NCBI GenBank assembly: GCA_041940525.1
Contig: JBGTSB010000004.1
Span: forward strand, 1 to 64,000
DNA from: JAKAXS01 sp041940525
GTDB taxonomy: Bacteria; Pseudomonadota; Alphaproteobacteria; Rhizobiales; Hyphomicrobiaceae
DNA: 64,000 nt
Reading direction: 5' to 3'
The notes under the pieces were generated by a model. It was not told the DNA's origin. It searched no databases and worked only from the letters and a program-made list of their open reading frames with translations. Positions within the stretch are counted from its first letter, which is position 1, and every line of letters starts with the position of its first letter. A program made the translations under genes and the position numbers. This document shows, in pieces, positions 37,262 to 45,427 of this stretch.

Positions 37262-38383
37262 TCAGTCGAAATACCGGTCGAGGGTTCCGCGTCTGCGAAC
37301 GTCCAGCGTCACGCAGTGGAAACCGCCACCCAGCATCTTTGAATGACGCAGTTTGATCGGAATGACATCAAGACCATGCTTTTCCAGCAGCTTGATCAGC
37401 GCTGTCTGATCCTTGTCGACGACAACGAGGTTCGGACTGATGCTGAAGGCATTCATGTCGATCCAATCGCTGCCGATGCACTTAGCGAGGTAGTCTTCGC
37501 TGTAGCGTCCGGTGTTCTCCATCGGCGGGCTGTAGATGACCTCCCACTGCTTGAAGAGCTCGGGAAGCGTATCGTCATTGATGCGCGCGGGATTGCATAA
37601 GATAAGGCCCGGCCTCAACGCCACGAAGGTCGAGTCGATGTGGCTGCCGTAGTAGACGTCTTTCAGATAATGAATGCGGAATTTGTCGCCCAGAACCGAC
37701 TGAAGCCACTGTCCGCCCATCTCGTTGCCGGTTGCGCTGACGAGGTAGAGTAAGTCGGAACCAAAGCGCAGAATATTGGCGGCGTCGAAGGCCGGCTCAT
37801 CGTTGCGTGGCATTGGCTTAGACATGTCAACATCGAATAGAGAGTCCAGCAGCTGGGGCTTGGGCGCACTGATCCACTTCGCACCAGACTTCATGTAATC
37901 GATGAGCATCTCGCGGTAGCTGAACGTCTCTTGCGAACGTCCGCGTATGACGTTGGGCGTTTCGATGATTTGATTACCCATCACCAGCATGATGTCGCGC
38001 GGGCAGTAGTTATAGTAGCCCTCGGTTTCCCATTCGATCGTTGAGAATGTCTTGTCGTGTGGCCAGGTCTGCGGGCGCTTGACCGTCACGCCTTGCTTTT
38101 CGAGCGCGCTGATAAACTCCTGAAGATCCTCTTCCGCCTCCTCGACAATTTTTTGCGGAAAGGGTCCGCGCGGGATGTCCTCTAGAGCACGGTCTGGATA
38201 TTCGGCGAGCTGCGTACTCTTGTCCGGGAAGGGGAAGCGTGCGTTCAGCGGGTTGCCGACGATAACTTCTTCCAGAGGATCCCATTCATTCCAGCTCCAA
38301 ACGCGGGGCGTTTGCTCGCGCCGCGCCGGCGGTTCGCTGAGCTCGACCGCTTTGGTCTTACCCTCGAATTCGGTTCCGTCCAT
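37262..38383 (-). CDS. Amidinotransferase of the arginine:glycine / inosamine amidinotransferase family
   Basis: Transfers the amidino group of arginine to an amine, forming a guanidino compound and ornithine. It has 373 residues. The catalytic triad of the family is intact: D200 in 'EPAFDAANILRFGSD', H248 in 'YYGSHIDSTF' and C357 in 'GGGFHCVTLDVRRRGTL', the last almost identical to animal AGAT. The residues just before the histidine (Y245, S247) differ from the Asn and Met of glycine-specific AGAT, so the acceptor is probably not glycine. The ATG has an AGGAG. It lies between sbnB and the synthetase on the same strand, 69 bp before the latter. I infer that the acceptor is diaminopropionate, free or polymer-bound, but this is unproven. 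Confidence 0.93.
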   Translation of the reverse strand: MDGTEFEGKTKAVELSEPPARREQTPRVWSWNEWDPLEEVIVGNPLNARFPFPDKSTQLAEYPDRALEDIPRGPFPQKIVEEAEEDLQEFISALEKQGVTVKRPQTWPHDKTFSTIEWETEGYYNYCPRDIMLVMGNQIIETPNVIRGRSQETFSYREMLIDYMKSGAKWISAPKPQLLDSLFDVDMSKPMPRNDEPAFDAANILRFGSDLLYLVSATGNEMGGQWLQSVLGDKFRIHYLKDVYYGSHIDSTFVALRPGLILCNPARINDDTLPELFKQWEVIYSPPMENTGRYSEDYLAKCIGSDWIDMNAFSISPNLVVVDKDQTALIKLLEKHGLDVIPIKLRHSKMLGGGFHCVTLDVRRRGTLDRYFD

Positions 38384-38500
38384 TTTGCAATCTCCTAAAC
38401 TTATGTGGAACTGGGAACGGCATCGCTTTCATAGGCACCTGTCCGTGATGCGCTAGGTGCTGGTTGCGCGCTGCTGTCCGCGGTTTGATTTTCTGCCGTG

Positions 38501-39517
38501 CTACCACCTCGCCGCAGTGCTGAAGAACTCAGGCATAGCTAAGGTCTCGCCGCTTGCGATCGCCTCGTTAAGCACAAGGTTGGCAACGCCAATGTCGAGA
38601 ACGCCAAGGCCGAATGGAGAAAAGATCACCGTTCGCTTTGGGTCGATTTTCGCACGGCCTTCCATGACGTCGACAAGCGTTCCCGCGATGAAGTCACGGT
38701 TTCCGGTTTCCATTTCCGCCAGGTGCACGGAGGTGCGGGCCTTGAGGCAATGTTCGACGTCGTCAACCACGTTTTGCGAGGCCAGGATGACGTTTACCGT
38801 TATGTCTCGCAAAGACAGATGCAGTACTGTTGGCGCATGGGCGAACAGCGCCGGATCGTCGAGATGAGGCTCAAGCGCCGTCGTGGCGAAGAGAATGAGC
38901 GATGCTTCACGCACGGCGTCCGGCAGGCTGTCCTTAATCTCGACGCGCAGCCCATACGTTGTCTCGAGCCAGTCAGCAAACCTCTTTGCTTCATCGGCGT
39001 TCGTATCAAACAGCGTCACCTTATCGAATTTCCATTCGCGGAATTGCAGCCACTCGACCGTCGTCCTGGAAATCACGCCCGTTCCGACGACACAAAGTGT
39101 GCCTTGCCGCGGTGTTGGCGACAGCGTCTCGGCAGCAAGGGCAGCTGATGCGGCGGTACGCGTCGCGCTAATCAGCGACGCCTCCATGCAAGCCACAGGA
39201 TAGCCGGTGTTCGCATCATTGAGAATTTGAAGTGCCGAGGCCCTGGCTAGGTTGGCCTTGGTGTTTTCCGGGAAGCTCGCGATCCACTTGATCCCGCTTT
39301 TTTGAACATCACCCCCGAGATGGGCAGGCAATGCAATGATACGGTCTCGTGGCTTGTCGGGATATCGCAGGAAATAGCTGTCGGGATTTACCGACTGCTT
39401 GTTGGCGTGCAGCCGGTAGGCGCCCTCGACTGCGTCGAAGACGTCTTTGCGGCGCTTATTGATGAACTTCTCAACCGTCGAACCGGGAACGACATGGAAA
39501 GTCGGAGCTTTAGTCAA
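38501..39517 (-). CDS. sbnB: N-[(2S)-2-amino-2-carboxyethyl]-L-glutamate dehydrogenase SbnB (ornithine cyclodeaminase family)
   Basis: The second step of L-2,3-diaminopropionate formation: NAD-dependent oxidative hydrolysis of ACEGA to L-Dap and 2-oxoglutarate. It has 338 residues, close to the staphylococcal SbnB. Landmarks are 'RIIALPAHLGGDVQKSGIKW', 'NTGYPVACMEASLISATRTA' and the Rossmann motif 'LCVVGTGVISRTT'. No ATG is available. TTG at 39515-39517 fits the family N-terminus, and its GAGGG Shine-Dalgarno overlaps the sbnA stop codon, so translation is coupled. The open frame runs upstream into sbnA but encodes a Ser/Arg/Thr-rich antifamily text there. Confidence 0.92.
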   Translation of the reverse strand: MTKAPTFHVVPGSTVEKFINKRRKDVFDAVEGAYRLHANKQSVNPDSYFLRYPDKPRDRIIALPAHLGGDVQKSGIKWIASFPENTKANLARASALQILNDANTGYPVACMEASLISATRTAASAALAAETLSPTPRQGTLCVVGTGVISRTTVEWLQFREWKFDKVTLFDTNADEAKRFADWLETTYGLRVEIKDSLPDAVREASLILFATTALEPHLDDPALFAHAPTVLHLSLRDITVNVILASQNVVDDVEHCLKARTSVHLAEMETGNRDFIAGTLVDVMEGRAKIDPKRTVIFSPFGLGVLDIGVANLVLNEAIASGETLAMPEFFSTAARW

Positions 39518-39530
39518 AACGTGCGTTCCC

Positions 39531-40499
39531 TCAAGTGTCCGCCAGGACTCTGCTGGTCCGGTTGACGTGCTTTTCCACCCATTCGTCGTCGTAGACGGTG
39601 TCGAAATACTTTTCGCCAAGATCGGCCGAAATCGCCACGACCGTTTCTCCCGGAGCGATTTCGTGCTGCATTTGCTTGATCGCCGCCAACACCGTGCCCG
39701 TGCTTCCACCTACCAGCAGGTGATGGTCAAGGGCGAACTTGCGGCAAGCTTCCACGGTCTTTGTCTCGTCAATCGCCAAGACCTTGTCGGGATGCGAGTA
39801 GTCGGCAATTTTTGGCCTCACGCTCGTGCCGATACCGGGGATGTTCCTGAGACCCGGCGCACCGCCGAAGGTAACGGAGCCCTTGGGTTCAACAGCAACG
39901 ATTTTAATGTCAGGGAAGACCTGGCGGAGCTTTCTTGAAACGCCGCCGAGCGTGCCCGTCGTGCCCGCGCCGATGAAGATCCAATCGACCTTCTGGAATT
40001 GCTGCGCGATTTCGTTCGCCGTCTGCTCAGCGTGGACTTCCACGTTGGCGGGGTTGTCGTACTGGTTGAGCCAGATCGAATTTGGGTTCTCTTCCAGCAG
40101 AGTGTTGATCGTGCTGAAACGGTTTTCCAGAAAACCGCCGCCGGGGTCACGTTCCCGAACAACGATCACTTCTGCACCGTAAAGTTCCATGGCGCGAATG
40201 TTTGCGCGCGTCGCGTTGGCGTCAGTCACGCAGATGAACTTGTAGCCCTTGATGCCACACACCATGCTGAGCGCGACGCCCAAGTTTCCCGAGGATGACT
40301 CGATGATCACGGTCTCGTGCGGCTTAGCCAGTCCTTGACGCTCCAGGTCTTCGATCAAGCCGATTGCCGTCTTGACCTTAATCGAACCGGTGACGTTGAA
40401 CCCTTCCAGTTTGAGAAAGAGGTCTTCGCCTCCAGCGTATCCACGCACGCGATAAAACAGATCACGGAATATGAATTCCATGGGTGAATCAACAATCAT
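39531..40499 (-). CDS. sbnA: PLP-dependent ACEGA synthase SbnA (2,3-diaminopropionate biosynthesis)
   Basis: The first step of L-2,3-diaminopropionate synthesis: O-phosphoserine plus glutamate gives N-(1-amino-1-carboxyl-2-ethyl)-glutamate. It belongs to the cysteine-synthase fold, with PLP lysine K41 in 'NVTGSIKVK', 'ESSSGNLGVALSMVCG' as the substrate loop, and 'GAGTTGTLGGV' as the PLP-phosphate loop. It has 322 residues, like SbnA. The ATG at 40497-40499 has GGGAGG eight bases upstream; an in-frame start 31 codons earlier lacks family similarity. It is the first gene of a four-gene unit (sbnA, sbnB, amidinotransferase, synthetase). No staphyloferrin B genes accompany it, so Dap is made here for another product. 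Confidence 0.93.
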   Translation of the reverse strand: MIVDSPMEFIFRDLFYRVRGYAGGEDLFLKLEGFNVTGSIKVKTAIGLIEDLERQGLAKPHETVIIESSSGNLGVALSMVCGIKGYKFICVTDANATRANIRAMELYGAEVIVVRERDPGGGFLENRFSTINTLLEENPNSIWLNQYDNPANVEVHAEQTANEIAQQFQKVDWIFIGAGTTGTLGGVSRKLRQVFPDIKIVAVEPKGSVTFGGAPGLRNIPGIGTSVRPKIADYSHPDKVLAIDETKTVEACRKFALDHHLLVGGSTGTVLAAIKQMQHEIAPGETVVAISADLGEKYFDTVYDDEWVEKHVNRTSRVLADT

Positions 40500-41159
40500 A
40501 ACGTGGACCTCCCTGGCACCAACTGCCGCTGTCGGACATGACGGCAATGCCTTTGCATGTTGGCCGAAGCCCGCCCTAAAGCACGGGCGCAACGGTTTGT
40601 TGGTTACTAGCCTTTGTCATCATTCAACGAGAGCACCGCAACTTTCGGACACGCGTCCTCAGGCCCTCCTTTGAGCAGAAATACTATGAACCTAGGATGA
40701 CAGCGCAGTTCCCCACGTTACTTTTCTTCAGTCTTGCGTACCTCAATTTTGATGGAGCTGAAAGCTTCGGTTAGTACGCGCTACCACGGATGCTTCCACA
40801 ACAAAGTCCGACGAACGTTTGCCCGTTTACGGCAATCGCAATCAAAAGCAGGAAGTGCGCAATGGATCTGCAAACGGAGCAAGCGCGCTTTGATCGCAGC
40901 GCAACATTCTCGCCGACGTCATCGGCAAGATCGATCACCGGGATTAACCTTCGCCGGCTAGTAAAGAATTCGATAGTGAACGGAAGCGCCACGAAACAGA
41001 TTGTGACCGCCGCCGCGGCGTTCGTCGTTTTATCTTCGGCGGCGCACGCGGGCTGACGACTTACAACTAATCCTGCTCGTGAAGCTCTCGAGGAGAAGAT
41101 GCAAGCTGCGGAAGGTCCACCGGCCGGGTCGTGAGAAAAGTCTCAACTGGCCAGTATGG
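40500..41159. other. 660-bp intergenic region upstream of sbnA
   Basis: It presumably contains the promoter of the sbnA operon and the end of the upstream gene's transcript. No strong terminator is visible. On the plus strand one small frame deserves note. From GTG at 40976 it reads a signal-peptide-like 'ATKQIVTAAAAFVVLSSA' then 'AHAG', and it stops at TGA (41054-41056). The same frame then continues for 25 codons ('NPAREALEEKMQAAEGPP') to a second TGA at 41132-41134. It could be a short secreted peptide or a decayed gene. Confidence 0.4.
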
Positions 41160-42344
41160 TCAGTCCGTGCTGTCCGGTCCTGCCTTAGTGAGGACTTGAT
41201 AGGGCGCGGGGGGCGGGGTCTGAGGTTGCCGGTTACGGATACCTAAAAGGCCCGTCCAGGCGAAGTGGAGGGCGTCGTAATCGCTTTTGCTGCCTTCCTT
41301 AATCCAGCTGCCTCCATTGTCGCGGAAAGCCTTGACAAGGATGCGTGTCCCATCCCGCACTTGGATGTCGTTCTCCGGCGTGCAGCCGTATTGGCGCAGA
41401 GTGTCAACGAAAGATGCGAACACGTCGAGGTCGCCGCCCTCACTGGCTGCATAGAAGTTCTCGCGATGAAACCGGTATAGTTCGGGCGCATCATCAACGC
41501 GAAGCCCGAACCGGTGAACACCCGTTGGGATGTGCAGGATATGACTGGCGAGATCTGCCAATGAAACGAAGTCTTCGTTGGCACTTCTTCCGGGAAAGCG
41601 GCCGGCATCGGGAAAGGCCAGGGTTCTAAAAAAGCGCCATGCCTGTTTGGGTAACGCTTCGGCACCAGCGGGAAGCTCGATGTCGGGATACAATTGTGCC
41701 TCGGTGAACCAAAGGCTCCACAAGTGCAGATCGAAGAGACGCTCCACGTCCGCCTCGAGAAGGTCATGGGGCTCCATGGCCTCACGAACACTGAAGCCAA
41801 TCGCGTCTTCAAGAGACCTACATTCCCGCAGTGCTGCATTGCTGCGTTCGATCACCTGCTGCGCTCGCGGATCGTCATCTGGCAAGAGCCGCTTTGCGAA
41901 AATCGCCACGGGCAGATAGGTCTCGAAGTCTTCGCACGATGCTTCGCCATTGCGTTGCGCAACGTTGGAAATTAACTGATCGAGATTTGCGACCGCAGCC
42001 CGGCGAATGTCTTCATCCAGTTCAGGCCTGTTGACGCTGGCGTGCGTGCTTTGGATGAGCGGCTCGATCGAATCGTCCCAGAGCGTTGGAATGGCGCTCG
42101 GCTTGCGCTTGAAGAAGGCGATCAACTCACGGATGCCGGTTTCGAACGCGGCAGCGGTTTCCTTGCCTTCGGTTTCGGACCATGGGGCGGGCGACAGTCG
42201 TCCGGCGAGTTGCGCAGGAGCCTTCCAGGCATCCGGCAGCTGCGCGCGATCATCGATACACACCATATCTGAGGCCTCTACGCTGACGCTGGAGCTCAGC
42301 CCCAAGGCGGCCATGGAAACCAGGCACAGCTGAATACGCTTCAT
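41160..42344 (-). CDS. Secreted protein of unknown function upstream of the Dap/Pls locus
   Basis: Not recognised. It has 394 residues from the ATG at 42342-42344; a TTG one codon earlier is possible. The signal peptide 'MKRIQLCLVSMAALGLSSS' is followed by a mature, mainly helical and acidic chain with a few cysteines ('MVCIDDRAQLPDAWKAP', 'GEASCEDFETYLPVAIFAKR', 'LRECRSLEDAIGFSV'). The C-terminal block reads 'DTLRQYGCTPENDIQVRDG' and 'SWIKEGSKSDYDALHFAW', and the tail is proline-rich. It has the same strand as the sbnA operon but is separated by 660 bp, so it may have its own promoter. A periplasmic partner or binding protein is a guess only. Confidence 0.7.
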   Translation of the reverse strand: MKRIQLCLVSMAALGLSSSVSVEASDMVCIDDRAQLPDAWKAPAQLAGRLSPAPWSETEGKETAAAFETGIRELIAFFKRKPSAIPTLWDDSIEPLIQSTHASVNRPELDEDIRRAAVANLDQLISNVAQRNGEASCEDFETYLPVAIFAKRLLPDDDPRAQQVIERSNAALRECRSLEDAIGFSVREAMEPHDLLEADVERLFDLHLWSLWFTEAQLYPDIELPAGAEALPKQAWRFFRTLAFPDAGRFPGRSANEDFVSLADLASHILHIPTGVHRFGLRVDDAPELYRFHRENFYAASEGGDLDVFASFVDTLRQYGCTPENDIQVRDGTRILVKAFRDNGGSWIKEGSKSDYDALHFAWTGLLGIRNRQPQTPPPAPYQVLTKAGPDSTD

Positions 42345-42423
42345 CAATCGACTACAACTAAGACTATCAGGCCGTATTGCGGTCTATTAGGCTGACGACG
42401 CGCCGTGTCGCCAGCTGAGCCAC

Positions 42424-43515
42424 TCATGACACATGACCACTGTGGCCTTCTTCGCTCATATCCTTAAACAGTGACAGGATGTCGTCGAGCTCGGTGTCGG
42501 TGTTCGCTAGAATGACAAAACCCGTTTTGGTCTTGCGGTTAAACCACATTTCGCTGGTGGACCCGGGATCCGAACCATCGTGTCCCCAAAACTCCTTTTT
42601 GCGAAACCAGCCGAGTCCGCGCCCTTTCGCCGGCAGCATCTCGGCGACGGTTTCCGGTTCAAGGATGCGGGCACTTCCTATTGCGCCCCCGTTCATGATC
42701 GCCGTCAGAAAACGGGCCAGCTGCTCCGCGCTAGTCCGGATCATCCCGTCGGCCAGCGTTGGATAGCTGTAAAGCGCATGCTCGTTGAAACCTGGCTTGG
42801 GATGGACCCCGGCAGGAAGAAGATTTCCATCCCCATCGCCCGGACACAACTCCCGCTTGGCCCTCTTGGCAAAGGTATAGGGCCGGGCCAACCGGTCAGC
42901 AGAGAGCTTGCCGATATAGAACGATGTCTCGTTCATACCCAGGGGATCAAATATGCTCTTGCGCAGATAGTCCTCCAGCGGCATGTCCGAGATGCGTTCG
43001 GCTAGGTAGCCTAGCAGCGCAAAGCCGAGGTTGGAGTATGCTTCGCTGTCGCCTGGCCGCTTCTTACGAAAATTCTTGCGGCTCCAAAGGTCGCCGGAAC
43101 GCGAAAAATAAGCTGTCACGATCTCTTCCAAGGACAGCTTTGGGTCGCCAGCACAGTAGAGCCCGTAGGTCGCGTCGTGGTCTTTGATCGATGCCGTATG
43201 TGTGAGCAGATGGCGAAACGTGATCGGCTCATCTGGCCAGTGCGGCGATCTCACTTCGAAGCCAAGGAAGGCATTGATATCATCGTCTAGGCCAAGCTTG
43301 CGCTCCTGATACAATTTCATGATCGCGACTGCGGTGATGGCTTTGGTAATCGATGCGATATGAAACAGGGAGTCGTTCGGCGAAGCAGGCACTTGCCTCG
43401 TCAAGTCGGCAAAGCCAAGTCCAAATGAACGAGTGACTTCCTCTCCGCGCACGACACAAGCCGCCAGCCCAGGGACGTTCTTCTTCTTCATCCATTTTTC
43501 GATGCGCGACTTCAT
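42424..43515 (-). CDS. Serine hydrolase of the beta-lactamase / class C-like family
   Basis: A penicillin-binding-protein-fold hydrolase of 363 residues. The active-site SxxK is 'ASITKAITAVAIMKLY' (near residue 55), the YxN motif is 'EAYSNLGFALLGYLAERI', and the third motif is 'WGHDGSDPGSTSEMW'. No signal peptide is visible, so it is cytosolic unless the start is wrong. Such enzymes include esterases, D-aminopeptidases and amide hydrolases. Being on the same strand upstream of the poly-amino-acid synthetase, it could act on the polymer or as self-protection, but this is inference. It lies 79 bp upstream of the secreted protein gene and is probably co-transcribed with it. Confidence 0.87.
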   Translation of the reverse strand: MKSRIEKWMKKKNVPGLAACVVRGEEVTRSFGLGFADLTRQVPASPNDSLFHIASITKAITAVAIMKLYQERKLGLDDDINAFLGFEVRSPHWPDEPITFRHLLTHTASIKDHDATYGLYCAGDPKLSLEEIVTAYFSRSGDLWSRKNFRKKRPGDSEAYSNLGFALLGYLAERISDMPLEDYLRKSIFDPLGMNETSFYIGKLSADRLARPYTFAKRAKRELCPGDGDGNLLPAGVHPKPGFNEHALYSYPTLADGMIRTSAEQLARFLTAIMNGGAIGSARILEPETVAEMLPAKGRGLGWFRKKEFWGHDGSDPGSTSEMWFNRKTKTGFVILANTDTELDDILSLFKDMSEEGHSGHVS

Positions 43516-44121
43516 AAGCTAGCTCGTAAGTCTTGCGACACGGACTGTTTATTGGTCCGATAGAAATCGTGGGGAGGGAAATCTATCCGAACTCTGTGCA
43601 ACGTTCAGAGTGCAACGTCCCAGCTGGAAACAAGCAGAACCGACTTGTGGCTCTTAGCATGGAGAAAGCTGTCATTCAAAGTTCGCGTAAGCCTTCAAAC
43701 ATCGACTTTGGCGTGTCGATGGCACCCTCAAGCTAGGCCAGATCAAAAGACCCTCGGAAAATTGTCTCTGAAGTTTGGCGGAGAGGGAGTCCGTCGAATC
43801 AACCTCCCAAATCAATGAAATTGATGAATAATTTTTTTATTTTAAATTTTCACCCCACACACTGGCCCACATTAGCAAATAGCTTCCCAATCGCAGGCTC
43901 AATTATTGTTCAGCGTTGTGGACCGAAGTCGAGCCGCCGACATTTAGCCTCTGCCAGAGGGTAACATCCCAAATCTCACCTCCGGCACGGCGCTGTCCCA
44001 ATGGCGGCCTGACACAGGCATAACCTTTCCGGCTTCCGCGACCGTCTTTAACGATGCTCAGCCCATCGCGACCGTTTTTGACCTCGGCCTGACGACTGCT
44101 CCTAACGGAACCAACGCTGTA
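43516..44121. other. Intergenic region at the start of the accessory segment, with an AT-rich patch
   Basis: No supported gene at 43516-43902. A clearly AT-rich patch lies at about 43815-43850 (TTTTTTTATTTTAAATTTT). On the minus strand 43903-44120 a frame ends with coherent text ('GLSIVKDGRGSRKGYACV', 'GGEIWDVTLWQRLNVGG'), but it has no good start codon unless it runs antisense through the HNH gene. It may be a small or partial gene that I do not recognise. Confidence 0.35.
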
Positions 44122-44823
44122 ATGCGGCTGCGACCCAGGGTAAGTAAGCACGGGAGGATGGACCAAGAACCCTGGGATTTTTCTTTTGAGGCTGCTGTGA
44201 AGAAAAAGAAGAAGAGGTTTACGGCAACAGGCGAGGCTTTGGCGTACTACGAGTCCAAAGTTGGGATGGAGTGGTACAAGCGTCGTTTGGCTATAGCCAA
44301 GGAAGAGGCGACAAATGCTTCCCCTGTCAAAATGCCTATTTATCCAGGACCTCTGCCCAAGGGCTTGTTCGCGCCAGTTAGCGCAGAGGGGGTTAAGAAG
44401 CTCGCTGTACCTGTGCCGAATGAGAAGGTAATCCCGGACGATGTAAGCTACCAGTCTCGGCCTGGCCAACGAGAGTTCCGCGCCGCCATCATCGCAGCAT
44501 ATGGAAAATGTGCTGTGAGCGGGACAGCTCTTGCAGATGCATTGGAAGCCGCGCACATCATTCCTTACGTCGATGCGCGGTCGCACATCATCTCCAACGG
44601 ACTGTGTCTGAGAGCCGACCTGCACCGGCTCTACGACCGGAGCCTCATGCGGATCGGAGCGGACCTCGTCATCCATCTTGCTCCTGAGCTGCTGAAGACT
44701 GGGTATGCGAAATTACAAGGGAGAACCATACGCAAGCCAGCGGATGAGAAGCTCTGGCCTGACACTGCGCTGCTCGCGATACGACATCGCTTTATCGCCT
44801 ACCCTAGGCCAACACGCTCATGA
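44122..44823 (+). CDS. HNH endonuclease domain protein
   Basis: A DNA-nicking or cleaving nuclease of the HNH_2 type, 233 residues. The N-terminal part is lysine-rich ('AAVKKKKKRFTATGEALAYY'). The nuclease core is C-terminal: 'YGKCAVSGTALADALEAAHI', 'IPYVDARSHIISNGLCLRAD' and 'LHRLYDRSLMRI', which include the AAHI, NG-LCL and H-LYD metal-site residues. ATG at 44158 has a GGGAGG directly against it (too close), so ATG at 44122 is used, but the start is uncertain. It is convergent with the serine recombinase gene. Its role (restriction, phage defence or mobile-element function) is not clear. Confidence 0.82.
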   Translation: MRLRPRVSKHGRMDQEPWDFSFEAAVKKKKKRFTATGEALAYYESKVGMEWYKRRLAIAKEEATNASPVKMPIYPGPLPKGLFAPVSAEGVKKLAVPVPNEKVIPDDVSYQSRPGQREFRAAIIAAYGKCAVSGTALADALEAAHIIPYVDARSHIISNGLCLRADLHRLYDRSLMRIGADLVIHLAPELLKTGYAKLQGRTIRKPADEKLWPDTALLAIRHRFIAYPRPTRS

Positions 44824-44836
44824 GCAGCTTGCGAGA

Positions 44837-45427
44837 TTAGGTTTGGAGCTCGCGTTTCAGTTTGGCTACGGTCCCGGTGCCCATGCCGAACTGCCTGGCG
44901 ACCTTCAAGATGCCGGTGCCAGCCCTCAGCGCGTCTTTTGCTAGTTCAACGGATTTTGGGTCCGCTCCCGGTCGACCAAGCTTCTTCCCCTGCGCCCGCG
45001 CTCTAGCTAGTCCGGCGTTTACACGGGACACAATCATTTCGCGTTCGAACTCGCTAAATACAGCGAGCATGCCAAACATGGCGCGACCCGCGGGAGTCGT
45101 CGTATCGAGGGCTTGGGTGTGGATGTACAGGCCTGTGCCGGTGTCACGGATTGTCTGCAATACATCGATCAGGTTCTGAAGGCTGCGCCCTAAGCGATCT
45201 GACGACCAAACGGCGAGCACGTCAAATTCGCGTCTAACCGCAGCCTTTAGCATGGCGTCAAAACCCGGCCTCTTGTCGCGACCTTTGGATCCAGAGATGC
45301 CCGCGTCGGAGAATACCTCGACCACCGAATGACCTGCGCGCCGCGCCCATCCCTGCAGCTCGCGCAGCTGATTTTCGCTAGTTTGCTTATCGGTGCTGAC
45401 GCGCGTGTAGATCGCAACTAGTGCCAT
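44837..45427 (-). CDS. Serine recombinase (resolvase/invertase family)
   Basis: A small site-specific recombinase of 196 residues. The catalytic S11 is in 'AIYTRVSTDKQTSENQL'. The conserved arginines follow in 'DVLAVWSSDRLGRSLQNL', 'FGMLAVFSEFEREMIVSRV' is the E-helix region, and a C-terminal Hin-type HTH has 'ILKVARQFGMGTGTVAKLK'. It is full length. The ATG at 45425-45427 has AGGA upstream; the frame continues 12 codons further without a better start. The adjacent upstream DNA holds several palindromes that could be its recombination site. It marks a mobile-element context. Confidence 0.92.
   Translation of the reverse strand: MALVAIYTRVSTDKQTSENQLRELQGWARRAGHSVVEVFSDAGISGSKGRDKRPGFDAMLKAAVRREFDVLAVWSSDRLGRSLQNLIDVLQTIRDTGTGLYIHTQALDTTTPAGRAMFGMLAVFSEFEREMIVSRVNAGLARARAQGKKLGRPGADPKSVELAKDALRAGTGILKVARQFGMGTGTVAKLKRELQT

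Noticed and set aside
44121..44676. N-terminal part of a 257-codon minus-strand ORF (43903-44676)
   Set aside because: It is antisense to the HNH domain, which has clear nuclease motifs; only the end outside that gene is kept as an open question.
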